The notes beneath the pieces are model-generated. The model did no database searches. It was not told the DNA's origin and saw nothing but the letters and a program-made list of their open reading frames with translations. The position numbers and the translations under genes were made by a program. 64,000 bases of DNA from JACWAE01 sp963847595 (lineage in GTDB: Bacteria; Chloroflexota; Dehalococcoidia; SZUA-161), in the NCBI GenBank assembly GCA_963847595.1, contig CAWKAJ010000002.1:1674001-1738000 (forward strand), in the 5' to 3' direction. This document shows positions 19,101-27,793 of the stretch, one piece after another (position 1 is the stretch's first letter; every line of letters begins with the position of its first letter).

Positions 19101-20103
19101 CCAAGCCATAATCTCGGAGATAGAAGGCATCGTTGAGATAACCCGCAGCGAAGAGGGAAGGAAGATCAGGGTCACGAGCTCAGAGGTCTACCGCGATGAT
19201 TACAGTATACCCAAAGGCTATGAGGTGATGGTGGAAAACGAGCAGTGGGTTGATGCTGCCACTGTGCTGGCCAGGCCCGCCACTCCTGCAGAGGGAAAGG
19301 GAGGAAAGGCGGCAAAGGAAGGGAAGGCGGCAAAGGAAGGGAAGGAAGCCCCTGTTGCGCAGCCGCTTATCGCTCGAGTAGGGGGCAAGGTGGAAGTGCG
19401 CAAGAACCAGCTCTCCCTGCTGTACGAGGAGAAGGAGAGTCGTGAATATCTGGTGTCTCCCGTGACCCCGATTTTGGTGGAGAAGGGGGCCAGGGTGAAG
19501 GCGGGGGACAAGCTTACCGAAGGCCTGATTCACCCACAGGATATCTTGCATATACGGGGACGCGAGGCTGTGCAGCAGTACCTGGTGGACGAGGTACAAA
19601 AGGTCTATCGTTCCCAGGGCGTAAATATTAACGACAAGCACATCGAGATCATAGTCCACCAGATGTTGCGCAAGGTCAGGGTCGATTCCCCTGGTGACAC
19701 GGAGTTCTTGCCCGGCGACCTGGTGGATGGCCTGTTGTATGAGGATATAAATGCCAAGGTGCTGGCTGAAGGGGGCGAGCCGGCAACTGCCAAGCCTGTG
19801 CTCCTGGGCATCACCAGAACAGCGCTGAGCACTGACAGCTTCCTGGCAAAGGCCTCCTTCCAGGAGACAACGCGGGTGCTTACCGAGGCTGCCATCATGG
19901 GCAGCACCGATAGATTGACAGGGCTTAAAGAGAACGTTATCATCGGCAAGCTCATTCCAGCCCGCAGCGAGTTCTCCCTGGCTGCCAAAAAACGTCCGGC
20001 ATTGCCTGTAGCGGAAGCTGAGGGCGAAAAGGAATCTGATACGGAGGCCAAGGCGGAAGCCAAGGATGACTCTGTTGACTCGAAGCCGGATACCTCCGAG
20101 TAG
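16108..20103 (+). CDS. rpoC: DNA-directed RNA polymerase beta' subunit
   Basis: 1331 residues. N-terminal zinc site Cys60, Cys62, Cys75, Cys78 (ECYCGKYKKI...CDKCG); catalytic Mg motif NADFDGDQMAVH with Asp at 523, 525 and 527; second zinc cluster near CQSRRGICQMCYG; trigger-loop and C-terminal region GVAGLDITSGLPRVEELFEAR. A Lys/Ala/Gly/Glu-rich low-complexity stretch (about residues 1065-1085) and an acidic low-complexity tail are unusual for the core. TAATG overlap with rpoB couples their translation. A strong hairpin terminator follows 83 nt after the stop. Confidence 0.97.
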   Translation: MLEVNDFTTVRISLASPEQIRGWSYGEVTKPETLNYRTLKPEKDGLFCEKIFGPTKDFECYCGKYKKIRYKGIVCDKCGVEVARSKVRRERMGHINLAAPVSHIWFVKGTPSHMGLLLNISPRNLEQVIYFAKFIITTVDEEKRNQALKQLRDDMAQQYSEKEKALTDKIESLKPQGGAEPSDEKVQQEIKQLQQHNAEEKRKLDSELREKIDDLESLVPLTLLSASRNRELRQRWGDVFSAGMGAEAILEILGTLDLEQMRQDLYREAASTSGQRSKKAIKMLRVVEAFRKSGNKPEWMVLTVLPVLPPELRPMVQLDGGRFATSDLNDLYRRVINRNNRLRRLLEIGAPEIITRNEKRMLQEAVDSLIDNGRRGRAVVTGNNHKLKSLSDMLRGKQGRFRQNLLGKRVDYSGRSVIVAGPELKLHQCGLPRRMALELFKPFIMRRLVGRGLALNIRSAKRIVERGKPEVWDILEEVVKERPVLLNRAPTLHRLGIQAFQPVLIGGSAIQVHPLVCVAFNADFDGDQMAVHVPLSKAAVEEANKVMLSVYNMLLPSSGEPVVAPTLDIVLGCYYLTMMKPGMKGEGMVFSSFDEAKLAYEMGIIDSSAEIEVRDPNDAAKRIKTSVGRIIFNEVLPKELGFRNQLMDKKVLKAIVAECHRLLGNEGTATMVDNIKSLGFHYATKSGITIAINDVKVPKDKVKILEQADGRIAEIDKQYQRGLITDDERYNSAVTIWTQATEEIQAALERSMDKYGAIFMMASSGAKGNISQIRQMAGMRGLMTDPSGRIIDLPIKSSFREGLAVLEYFISTHGARKGLADTALRTSDSGYLTRRLIDVSQEVIVSEEDCGAITGIWVFEPIDKSLLAPLTDRIVGRMAAAPIAHPKTGEIIVNRNEEINEDKAKEIAKAGVKRLQVRSPLSCQSRRGICQMCYGRSLARGHLVSMGEAVGIIAAQSIGEPGTQLTMRTFHTGGVAGLDITSGLPRVEELFEARSPKSQAIISEIEGIVEITRSEEGRKIRVTSSEVYRDDYSIPKGYEVMVENEQWVDAATVLARPATPAEGKGGKAAKEGKAAKEGKEAPVAQPLIARVGGKVEVRKNQLSLLYEEKESREYLVSPVTPILVEKGARVKAGDKLTEGLIHPQDILHIRGREAVQQYLVDEVQKVYRSQGVNINDKHIEIIVHQMLRKVRVDSPGDTEFLPGDLVDGLLYEDINAKVLAEGGEPATAKPVLLGITRTALSTDSFLAKASFQETTRVLTEAAIMGSTDRLTGLKENVIIGKLIPARSEFSLAAKKRPALPVAEAEGEKESDTEAKAEAKDDSVDSKPDTSE

Positions 20104-20185
20104 TTGTCTGGCGCCTGTTTAAGCAAACCGTCGATAATCTAGCTGAGCGGCGGTGGGGATGTCTAAGTGCGAAGATACCGTGCAA

Positions 20186-20220
20186 AAAGCCAGTCCTTCA
20201 CTTTGTGAAGGACTGGCTTT
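20186..20220 (+). terminator. rho-independent terminator of rpoBC
   Basis: A perfect 16-bp stem (AAAGCCAGTCCTTCAC pairing with 20205-20220) with a 3-nt loop TTT, followed by a T-rich run GTTTATG. It closes the rpoB-rpoC transcript. Confidence 0.88.
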
Positions 20221-20302
20221 GTTTATGTTGTTATTGTATGCCAATCCAGCGCGAAGCCATTCTAGTTGAGGCTCGTTATCGGAAGCAAGGCGGGTGAAAG
20301 TA

Positions 20303-22372
20303 ATGCAAGAGGGACTTGTGAAAACGGGAATAGATGTCATAGGCGGTGTCCCCTGGGGCACCCACTTCTGCCAGTTCTACCAGTCCAAACAGGACTTACT
20401 CGATATTCTGACCCCTTATTTCAAGGCAGGCCTGGAGAACAACGAGTTCTGCATGTGGGTTACAGCCGAGCCTTTAAATGAAGAGGAAGCCCGAGCAGCG
20501 ATAGCGAAGGCGGTACCCGATTTCGCTAAATATCTAGCCAAGGGCCAGATAGAGATATTACCGCACGATAAGTGGTACCTCAAAGACGGTGTTTTCGACC
20601 TACAGAGGGTGCTTAATGGTTGGGTTGATAAGCTCAACCAGGCCCTAGCCACGGGCTATGCAGGTATGAGGGTAACCGGCAATACCGCCTGGCTCGAGAG
20701 AAACGGCTGGAAGGATTTCACGGAGTATGAAGCCGAGATAAACAATGTCATCGGCAAATATAAGATGATGGCTTTGTGCACCTACTGGCTCGATAAATGT
20801 GGCGCCTCTGAGGTCATAGATGTAGTTAATAATCATCAATTCGCCCTCCTCAAGAAACAGGGCAGATGGCAGATAATCGAAAGTGCCATCTATAAACAGA
20901 CCAAGGAGGCTCTGGCAGCAAGCGAGGAAAGGTTCAGGGACATTTTCCAGGAGTCCCCTATTGGGATTGAAATCTACGATTCCGAGGGTGTTTTGATAAC
21001 TGCTAACAAAGCCTGCCTGGAAATCTTCGGAGTATCTGATGTCAATGAGGTAATGCGGTTCAAACTTTTTCAAGACCCAAATCTGACGGATGAGATAAAG
21101 AAGAGGCTGCAAAATAGTGAAACCGTAAAGTATGAAGGCCCCTTCGATTTCGAGAAAGTCAGGCAGCATCACTTGTACAGGACCAGCAAGACCGGAGTTA
21201 TTTATCTCGATGTGTTAATCAGCCCGTTAGGCGCGTCGGCAGGGAAAGTTCATAGTGGTTATATGGTTCATGTTCAAGACATCACGGAGCGGAAGGAGGT
21301 GGAGGAGACATTACAGCTCGAAAGAGATAATTTGTTCTCTATTCTGGAGGCGATGAAAGACGGCGTATCCATCGTCAATGACCAATACACTATAGAGTAT
21401 ATCAATCCAGAGCTTGAGAATGACTTCGGGCCGCTTGAAGGCAGGAAGTGCTACCAGTATTTTCACGGTCGGGAAGAGCCATGTGCCTGGTGCAAGATCG
21501 GGGAAGTCATGGCAGGGAAGACGGTACGCTGGGAATGCTCTTTCCCTAAGAACCAGAAGACGTATGACATCATTGGCACATCGACTACTAATCTTGATGG
21601 CAGCGTGTCGGCGTTAGAGATATTCCACGACATTACCGAGCGCAAGAGAGTGGAGCAGTTGAAGGATGAATTCATAGGGCTTGTTTCCCATGAAATGCGC
21701 AGCCCGCTGACCGTGATCACCGGTGCCTTAAATACTGTCCTGACCGAAGAAGCAAATCTATCTCGCCAGGAAAAGCGCCAACTGCTTGAGGATGCCGCCT
21801 GGGAATCGGAGACGCTGTCTCATATACTGGGTAACCTCCTCGAGCTTTCCCGAGCCCAGGCTGAGCGCCTCTTTCTAAGCTTGGAGCCTGTAGATGTCAA
21901 AGCCATTATCAGGAACGCTGTCCAGAGGGCAAAGCGGCAGTCTTCAGTGCACAGGTTTGTGACAAGCTTGCCCAAAGAGCTTCCGCCCGTTCGTGCCGAT
22001 GTGATGAGACTGGAACGTATCCTGCATAATCTATTGGAAAACGCGGTCAAGTATTCGCCCGATGGCGGCTTTATACGAGTTACTGCCAAATCGGACACGG
22101 ACCATCTGGTTATCGGCGTCAGCGACCAGGGGATAGGCATATCGACTGAAGACCAAGCTAGACTCTTTGCTCCTTTTCAGCGCCTGGAAAACGCCAGGAT
22201 CGAGCGAGTGAAAGGGATTGGGCTGGGGCTTCTGGTCTGCCGGAGGCTGGTGGAAGCCCATGGCGGCCGGATATGGGTGGAGTCGGAACTCGGTAAAGGG
22301 GCTACCTTCTTCTTTACCCTGCCGCTAAAGGGGAAAGAAGAAAGTAGAAACATAGACGAGTTTCTGCGTTGA
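20303..22372 (+). CDS. sensor histidine kinase, MEDS-PAS-PAS-HisKA-HATPase
   Basis: About 689 residues, no membrane helix, so a cytoplasmic sensor. Residues about 10-190 form a MEDS domain (WGTHFCQFYQSKQDL opening), known from DcmR-type regulators of C1 compound metabolism. Two PAS domains follow (about 205-330 and 335-450); the second contains Cys-Ala-Trp-Cys in EPCAWCKIG, a possible metal or redox site. The kinase core has phospho-acceptor His463 in VSHEMRSPLT, N-box LLENAVKYSP, G1 VSDQGIGIS and G2 GIGLGLLVCRRL. No response regulator is adjacent. A GTG at 20294 is an alternative start; the ATG with GGTGA upstream is preferred. Confidence 0.9.
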   Translation: MQEGLVKTGIDVIGGVPWGTHFCQFYQSKQDLLDILTPYFKAGLENNEFCMWVTAEPLNEEEARAAIAKAVPDFAKYLAKGQIEILPHDKWYLKDGVFDLQRVLNGWVDKLNQALATGYAGMRVTGNTAWLERNGWKDFTEYEAEINNVIGKYKMMALCTYWLDKCGASEVIDVVNNHQFALLKKQGRWQIIESAIYKQTKEALAASEERFRDIFQESPIGIEIYDSEGVLITANKACLEIFGVSDVNEVMRFKLFQDPNLTDEIKKRLQNSETVKYEGPFDFEKVRQHHLYRTSKTGVIYLDVLISPLGASAGKVHSGYMVHVQDITERKEVEETLQLERDNLFSILEAMKDGVSIVNDQYTIEYINPELENDFGPLEGRKCYQYFHGREEPCAWCKIGEVMAGKTVRWECSFPKNQKTYDIIGTSTTNLDGSVSALEIFHDITERKRVEQLKDEFIGLVSHEMRSPLTVITGALNTVLTEEANLSRQEKRQLLEDAAWESETLSHILGNLLELSRAQAERLFLSLEPVDVKAIIRNAVQRAKRQSSVHRFVTSLPKELPPVRADVMRLERILHNLLENAVKYSPDGGFIRVTAKSDTDHLVIGVSDQGIGISTEDQARLFAPFQRLENARIERVKGIGLGLLVCRRLVEAHGGRIWVESELGKGATFFFTLPLKGKEESRNIDEFLR

Positions 22373-22386
22373 CTCGGATGGCCGCC

Positions 22387-23784
22387 TTAAGCAGCATCTG
22401 ACTCAACCTGCTTGTCGCACTTCAGCATGCATCCCGGGTTCAATATACAGTTGGGGTCGAAGACTTGCTTGATGCCCTGCATCAACTCCAGTTGCTTCCT
22501 GTCCAGAAATATGTCGACATCGGGGATTCTGATTTTTCCCAAACCGTGCTCGCCTGTCATGGTCCCGCCCAATTTAAGGGCTTCTTTGTATATCTCCCTT
22601 TTTGCCTTCTTGAGATTACCCCGCGCCATGTCTTTCACCAGCGTAGGATGAAGATTACCGTCACCTGCGTGTCCCACCATAGGAATGACCGTACCGAACT
22701 TAGCTGCAATCCTGTCTATGGCATCCATGAGTTTCCCCAGGCTGGCCGGGGGCACGGCTATATCCAGGGCATCTGCCACCAGGTCGCGCTTCGACGCCGA
22801 GTAGATATTGCTTCTTATCTTGAGAACCTTCTCCTGCTCCTTCTCGGTTTCCCCTATTACAGGCTCAAGCCCGTGATAGCTCTGGCAAATCTCAGAAATC
22901 CTCTCGCATTGTGCGTGCACATCCTCCTGGTTCTGCCCCTCCAATATGAACATCAGATACCCTATCCCGGTCTTACAGGGCCACTCCATGCTCAGGCTCG
23001 CGGCCGAAATCTCGACCACCAAACGGTCCATGTACTCTATGGCTAAGGGTATAATCCCGCTCTGCAGCACTTTGGGCACTGTGTCGATGGCATCGTGGCG
23101 GTTATCATAGGGGACAATCATGGTAGCGCTGCCAGCAACTCTGGGGTATAACCGTAAAATCACCCTGGTTATCACAGCCAGTGTCCCCTCGCTGCCTATT
23201 ATCAGGTGCATCAGGTCGTATCCGGTGTTATCTTTAAGCAGCTCTCCGCCCAGCTTAAGTACCTCGCCTGTAGGCAATACAGCTTCGATGCCCTTCACAT
23301 AGCTCCTCATCACGCCGTATTTCACTGCACGCGACCCGCCTGCGTTGCAGGCGACAAGGCCGCCCACCTGTGCGCTCTCATCGCCCGGATGCGGCGGGAA
23401 GAACAAGCCTGCCTCCTCCACCTTCTCTGTCAGCTCCTTGAGCGTCACCCCGGCCTCTGCGATTGCCATCAGGTTATCCTTGTCTACCTCAATGCCTTTT
23501 AGCCTCTCCAGCGACAGGATGATGCCGTTCTGCGTAGGGATGGCGCCGCCGCACAAGCCTGTGCCTCCTCCCCGAGGGAAGACGGGGATTTTCTTGCGGT
23601 TGGCGAGCTTTAGGATCTTGCTCACTTCCCGGGAGTTGGCGGGCTTTACCAAAATGAGTTCGCTCGCTGGCTTGGGCTTAACTGCTGCTGCGGTCTCATC
23701 CGTCAGGTAGTCTATCATCCGCTCTTTATCCGTTATCACCCAGCGCTGTCCCACAATGGTTTGCAACTTATCTACTAGCATCAT
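22387..23784 (-). CDS. glcD: FAD-linked oxidase, glycolate/lactate oxidase GlcD-like
   Basis: 465 residues. FAD_binding_4 domain with PRGGGTGLCGGAIPT and the cofactor-binding patch GDESAQVGGLVACNAGGSRAVKYG; C-terminal FAD-oxidase domain with the conserved GHAGDGNLHP and TGEHGLGK motifs, characteristic of GlcD/D-lactate dehydrogenase enzymes oxidising 2-hydroxyacids. No Fe-S partner (GlcF) is adjacent. It converges on the histidine kinase gene with a 14-nt gap. Confidence 0.9.
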   Translation of the reverse strand: MMLVDKLQTIVGQRWVITDKERMIDYLTDETAAAVKPKPASELILVKPANSREVSKILKLANRKKIPVFPRGGGTGLCGGAIPTQNGIILSLERLKGIEVDKDNLMAIAEAGVTLKELTEKVEEAGLFFPPHPGDESAQVGGLVACNAGGSRAVKYGVMRSYVKGIEAVLPTGEVLKLGGELLKDNTGYDLMHLIIGSEGTLAVITRVILRLYPRVAGSATMIVPYDNRHDAIDTVPKVLQSGIIPLAIEYMDRLVVEISAASLSMEWPCKTGIGYLMFILEGQNQEDVHAQCERISEICQSYHGLEPVIGETEKEQEKVLKIRSNIYSASKRDLVADALDIAVPPASLGKLMDAIDRIAAKFGTVIPMVGHAGDGNLHPTLVKDMARGNLKKAKREIYKEALKLGGTMTGEHGLGKIRIPDVDIFLDRKQLELMQGIKQVFDPNCILNPGCMLKCDKQVESDAA

Positions 23785-24259
23785 AGGAGTTCCTTCAAAT
23801 CTGAATTTAACTCTATTTTACCATTGCGGTCAAAGGTTTTGGGGTATAGCACGGTCCGACTTTTATGGCGCATGAATTATTCAATTTTGGGGTCGCCGGA
23901 CGCCGGGATTTCGCAGGCCGTGATCAGCTTCAGCCGAACGCAGCGGGGACCGCTTGGGTAAAAAACGTCCCTACGTTGATGAGTAATTTCCCCAAAACTG
24001 AATCCCACGAACGAAACCCCACATATTCAATTTTCCGAGGCTTACCAAGAGCTTTACGCAACCAGCAATCAGCTTAAAGCTATCAGCCCACAACTGTGCG
24101 GCTCAGTAGATGCTGGCTGCTGCTCTTGAATTTGGTCGGGAGCTGTGTACATGCAGTCCCGATGTTATGGGGCCATTGTAGAACATTAGTTCTTGTGCTG
24201 TCAAGGGGAAGATGTCGCGGGGTGACTACATACAGATGAGGTCGAGTTAGGCGGCTTCC
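23785..24259. other. intergenic region with an imperfect inverted repeat
   Basis: No convincing gene. TTCAATTTTGGGG (23880-23892) is mirrored by CCCCAAAACTGAA (23990-24002) with one mismatch, bounding a segment of about 123 bp that could be a small miniature element. The remainder shows nothing recognisable. The region separates ordinary genes from the type I restriction locus. Confidence 0.4.
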
Positions 24260-27200
24260 TCACTGCTCCACCCAATAATCGGCCAACGCTTCAGCCTGTT
24301 TGAGCACTGTATCAACGGCTTTTTGTTGTTTGTCAGGCGGGTATCCGTATTTATTTAAAGTACGCCTCACGATGACCATGAGTTTTGCTCTGGCGCTTTC
24401 TTTCATTGCCCAGTCTATTGTTGCGTTTTTACGAACCTTATCCGCGATTTCACGGGCTATATTTTTCAGTGTCTCATCGCCTAATACTTTTACTGCGCTA
24501 TCGTTGATTTCCAACGCGGTGTAGAATGCAAATTCGTCTTTCTTTAATTTTAGCTTCTCCGCCAAACCGTCTACGGTTCGGATTTGCCTGGCGATCGCCA
24601 CTAATTCTTCGATAATTTCAGCGGTTGTCAAAAGGTTATTCTGGTACTTCTTGATAGATGCCTCAAGCATCTCCAGAAGATTCTTCCCTTCTGTGATATT
24701 GAATTTCAGCCGTATCTTGATTTCATCATTAAGAATCTTCTTCAAGAGTTCTATGCCAAGGTTCTTGTGCTTCATCTCCTTTACATCTTGAAGGAATTCT
24801 TCAGATAGTAATGAAATGTCCGGCTTTTTAATTCCTGCCGCATCGAAAATATCCACAACTTGGGTTGATTCAACCGCCTGATTCACAATCTGCCGGATAG
24901 CGGTTTCATAATCCTTTTTATGGCCGTTATCACCTTCGCCTTCAAACTTGAGCAAGCGTGCCCGAACGGACTGGAAGAAGGCGATTTCATCGGTCAAAGC
25001 AAGTGCATCTTCATGCGGGACGGCCAGAGCAAAAAGCTTTGAAAGCGCGGTAGACTCATGAATGAAGCGCTCCCGACCTTGGTCTTTTGAAAGTATGAAT
25101 TCCTCGGCTTGAAGTATGATGGAAAGACGCTCAGAAGTGCCTGCGCTGAAAAAGTGCATATAATCGAATCCATGGAACATCTGACGCACGACTTCAATCT
25201 TTTCAAGAAGCATTTGTAATGCCTTTTCCTGCGTCTCCACAGCATTTCCTTTCCCCCCGGAGCTCGCATAAAAAGCCATTGCATCTTTCAACGCGGTAGC
25301 TATGCCGATGTAATCAACAATAAGCCCGCCCTTCTTATCATCACCAAAGACACGGTTCACCCGTGCTATTGCCTGCATGAGGGTGTGTCCTTTCATCAGC
25401 TTGTCAATATAGAGCGTATGGAGACAGGGGACATCAAAGCCAGTCAGCCACATATCCCGCACAATAACCAGCTTCAAAGAGTTCTGCGGGTCTTTCATGC
25501 GTTCGGAAAGTAAGCGGCGGTCTTCTTTATTCGTCCTATGATATGCAGGAATCACCAGACTATCAGGGTCTTCCGGGTCAAACTCCATTTTATCGGAGGA
25601 TGAGGAAGTCATGACCACTTTTAAAGTACCCTCTTTGAGGTCTTCATTATGCCATTGGGGCCTTAGAGCAATGATTTCACTGTAAAGAGCCACTGCAATG
25701 CGGCGGCTCATGGTGACGATCATGGCCTTGCCGTCCAGGGCTGCCGTGCGCTTTTCGTAATGCGCAACAATATCACGCGCCAGGTTCTTCAAACGCTCCG
25801 GATGACCGACAATGGCTTCCAGTTTCGACCATTTGGCTTTAGCCTTCCGGGTTTCGGGAGTGCCGTCATCAGCCATTTCCCTGTCATATTCTTCTATAAG
25901 TTTACGGCCCTCTTCAGTCAGGTTAACTTTAGCCAGGCGGCTTTCGTAGTATATCTTTACCGTTGCGCCGTCTGCCACGGCCTGGGCGATATCGTATATG
26001 TCAACATAATCGCCGAATACTCTCGGAGTGTTTATGTCGGTGCTTTCTACGGGCGTGCCGGTAAAACCGATGAAGGTCGCATTGGGGATAGCGTCCCGCA
26101 GATACTTGGCGAAACCATAGGCAATGCGCTTTCCGTTAATCTCGCCGGTATCATCCTTTTTATCAACCAGCTTTGCCTTAAACCCGTATTGCGTGCGGTG
26201 CGCTTCGTCCGCGATGACGACAATATTACGGCGTTCGGACAAGCGGTCGTATGCGGCGCGGTCACCCTCAGGGAAAAATTTCTGAATGGTCGTAAACACA
26301 ATCCCGCCGGAAGCCACTTTGAGCAGTGATTTCAAATGCTCGCGTGATTCGGCCTGCACCGGAGGCTGGCCGAGCAAACCTGCCGATCCGGCGAAGGTAT
26401 CAAAAAGCTGCTGGTCGAGGTCATTGCGATCGGTGATGACGACTATGGTCGGGTTATCCAGATCATGTATCAGTTTCGCCGCATAGAAGACCATAGAAAG
26501 GCTTTTGCCCGAGCCCTGTGTGTGCCAGACAACACCCGCTTTGCGGCTTCCATTCTCGGCGGCAGCTAGGCGGGTGCTCTCCACGGCCTTATTCACCGCG
26601 TGGTACTGGTGGTATGCCGCGATTTTTTTCACGGTCTCAATCTGCACGAGTCCAGTCTTGGTATCGGTCTTTTTCTCTTTTTCAAAAACAATGAAGTTCC
26701 GTATCAAATCAAGCAGCGTTGCCTTGTTCAGCATGCCCTTGATGAGCACTTCGAGCTGGCTGATTCTGTCCGACTGGTCCGACTGGTCAGACTTCTTCCA
26801 GGCATGGAACCTGCTGAAGGCAGATGAGATCGTCCCCGCCTTTGCTTCCAACCCATCGGAGATGACGCAAAAAGCGTTGTAGAAAAAGAGGGAAGGAATG
26901 ACAACCTTATAGGTCTGTATCTGGTCGTAGGCTTTGCGGATGGAGGCGTGTTCATCGGCGGGATTCTTAAGCTCTATCACTACCAGCGGCAGGCCGTTTA
27001 CAAAGAGGATTACATCGGGCCGTTTGTTCTGGTTGCGTTCGGCGACGGTAAACTGATTTATGGCAAAGAAAACATTGTGCTCCGGGTTCTGAAAGTCAAC
27101 CAGCCAGACCCGCTCGCCGCGTTCCTGTCCGTCTTTTTGCGCCGTGACCGGAACCCCTTCGGCAAGCATTTTATGAAAGGCTTCATTGGCATCAATAAGC

Positions 27201-27490
27201 TGTGGGGAAAACACGGACAGAGCCGCTTTAAGGGCCTCCTGCTGCGCTGTTTCCGGCAGCGCAGGATTCAGGCGGTTTATGGCCTGTTCCAGGGTATGCC
27301 TTAGAACAACATCGCCATAGCTTGCGCGCTTTTCCGGTTCGCCGTAGGGAGCCCGGGATTCAGCCACCATTGAACCCTGAGCGGCTTCAGCATCGGGCGC
27401 AAGGGATGGCCCGGGGATGTAGGAAAAGCCAAGCCGCTTGAGTTCGTCAAGGGAGAAGATTTCGATTTCCGATTCGGTGAAACTATTCAC
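24260..27490 (-). CDS. hsdR: type I restriction enzyme, R (motor/nuclease) subunit
   Basis: 1076 residues, normal HsdR length. N-terminal PD-(D/E)xK nuclease: Asp159 in RPDVILFVNG and Glu173-x-Lys175 in VIELK. Superfamily 2 helicase motor: Walker A TQGSGKS (about 324-330), DEAHRTQYG, GFTGTPVES, and motif VI region QAIARVNRV. The helical C-terminal domain binds the methylase core. All catalytic motifs are intact. It is the last gene of the hsdM-fic-hsdS-orf-hsdR run; the gap to the preceding small gene is 26 nt. Confidence 0.96.
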   Translation of the reverse strand: MNSFTESEIEIFSLDELKRLGFSYIPGPSLAPDAEAAQGSMVAESRAPYGEPEKRASYGDVVLRHTLEQAINRLNPALPETAQQEALKAALSVFSPQLIDANEAFHKMLAEGVPVTAQKDGQERGERVWLVDFQNPEHNVFFAINQFTVAERNQNKRPDVILFVNGLPLVVIELKNPADEHASIRKAYDQIQTYKVVIPSLFFYNAFCVISDGLEAKAGTISSAFSRFHAWKKSDQSDQSDRISQLEVLIKGMLNKATLLDLIRNFIVFEKEKKTDTKTGLVQIETVKKIAAYHQYHAVNKAVESTRLAAAENGSRKAGVVWHTQGSGKSLSMVFYAAKLIHDLDNPTIVVITDRNDLDQQLFDTFAGSAGLLGQPPVQAESREHLKSLLKVASGGIVFTTIQKFFPEGDRAAYDRLSERRNIVVIADEAHRTQYGFKAKLVDKKDDTGEINGKRIAYGFAKYLRDAIPNATFIGFTGTPVESTDINTPRVFGDYVDIYDIAQAVADGATVKIYYESRLAKVNLTEEGRKLIEEYDREMADDGTPETRKAKAKWSKLEAIVGHPERLKNLARDIVAHYEKRTAALDGKAMIVTMSRRIAVALYSEIIALRPQWHNEDLKEGTLKVVMTSSSSDKMEFDPEDPDSLVIPAYHRTNKEDRRLLSERMKDPQNSLKLVIVRDMWLTGFDVPCLHTLYIDKLMKGHTLMQAIARVNRVFGDDKKGGLIVDYIGIATALKDAMAFYASSGGKGNAVETQEKALQMLLEKIEVVRQMFHGFDYMHFFSAGTSERLSIILQAEEFILSKDQGRERFIHESTALSKLFALAVPHEDALALTDEIAFFQSVRARLLKFEGEGDNGHKKDYETAIRQIVNQAVESTQVVDIFDAAGIKKPDISLLSEEFLQDVKEMKHKNLGIELLKKILNDEIKIRLKFNITEGKNLLEMLEASIKKYQNNLLTTAEIIEELVAIARQIRTVDGLAEKLKLKKDEFAFYTALEINDSAVKVLGDETLKNIAREIADKVRKNATIDWAMKESARAKLMVIVRRTLNKYGYPPDKQQKAVDTVLKQAEALADYWVEQ

Positions 27491-27516
27491 TTCACTTAAT
27501 CACCATATGTTCAGGT

Positions 27517-27777
27517 TTAACTTTTAATATGTTCGGTGTAAGACCTTATCAATTTACTTTTTGGGTTTGAATTCTCGTTCCCGTTTTCTAATCCAAACCA
27601 TTCCTTGACAGCCGCGCCCAGGGTCATATTGGTATTATCGAGGGTATTTTCTCTGCCGATAACTCTTAAGTAATCTTGCAGGAGTTTTTTGTCATTCTCG
27701 ATATAGCAGAAGAATATGTCGGTAATTTCTTTGGTGAACTGTGACAATGCTTTTTGCTGAAATTGGTTTAATGTCAT
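27517..27777 (-). CDS. small protein within the type I R-M operon
   Basis: 86 residues, unrecognised. Mostly helical in appearance, with no membrane segment and no cysteine cluster; it contains a Cys-Tyr-Ile-Glu patch near residue 24 and a polar, Asn-rich tail. An AGGAGG is close before the ATG (27782-27787). Sandwiched between hsdS and hsdR with gaps of 16 and 26 nt, it is clearly co-transcribed, so a role in assembly or control of the restriction enzyme is possible, but this is only inferred from position. Confidence 0.7.
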   Translation of the reverse strand: MTLNQFQQKALSQFTKEITDIFFCYIENDKKLLQDYLRVIGRENTLDNTNMTLGAAVKEWFGLENGNENSNPKSKLIRSYTEHIKS

Positions 27778-27793
27778 AATAACCTCCTGATAT

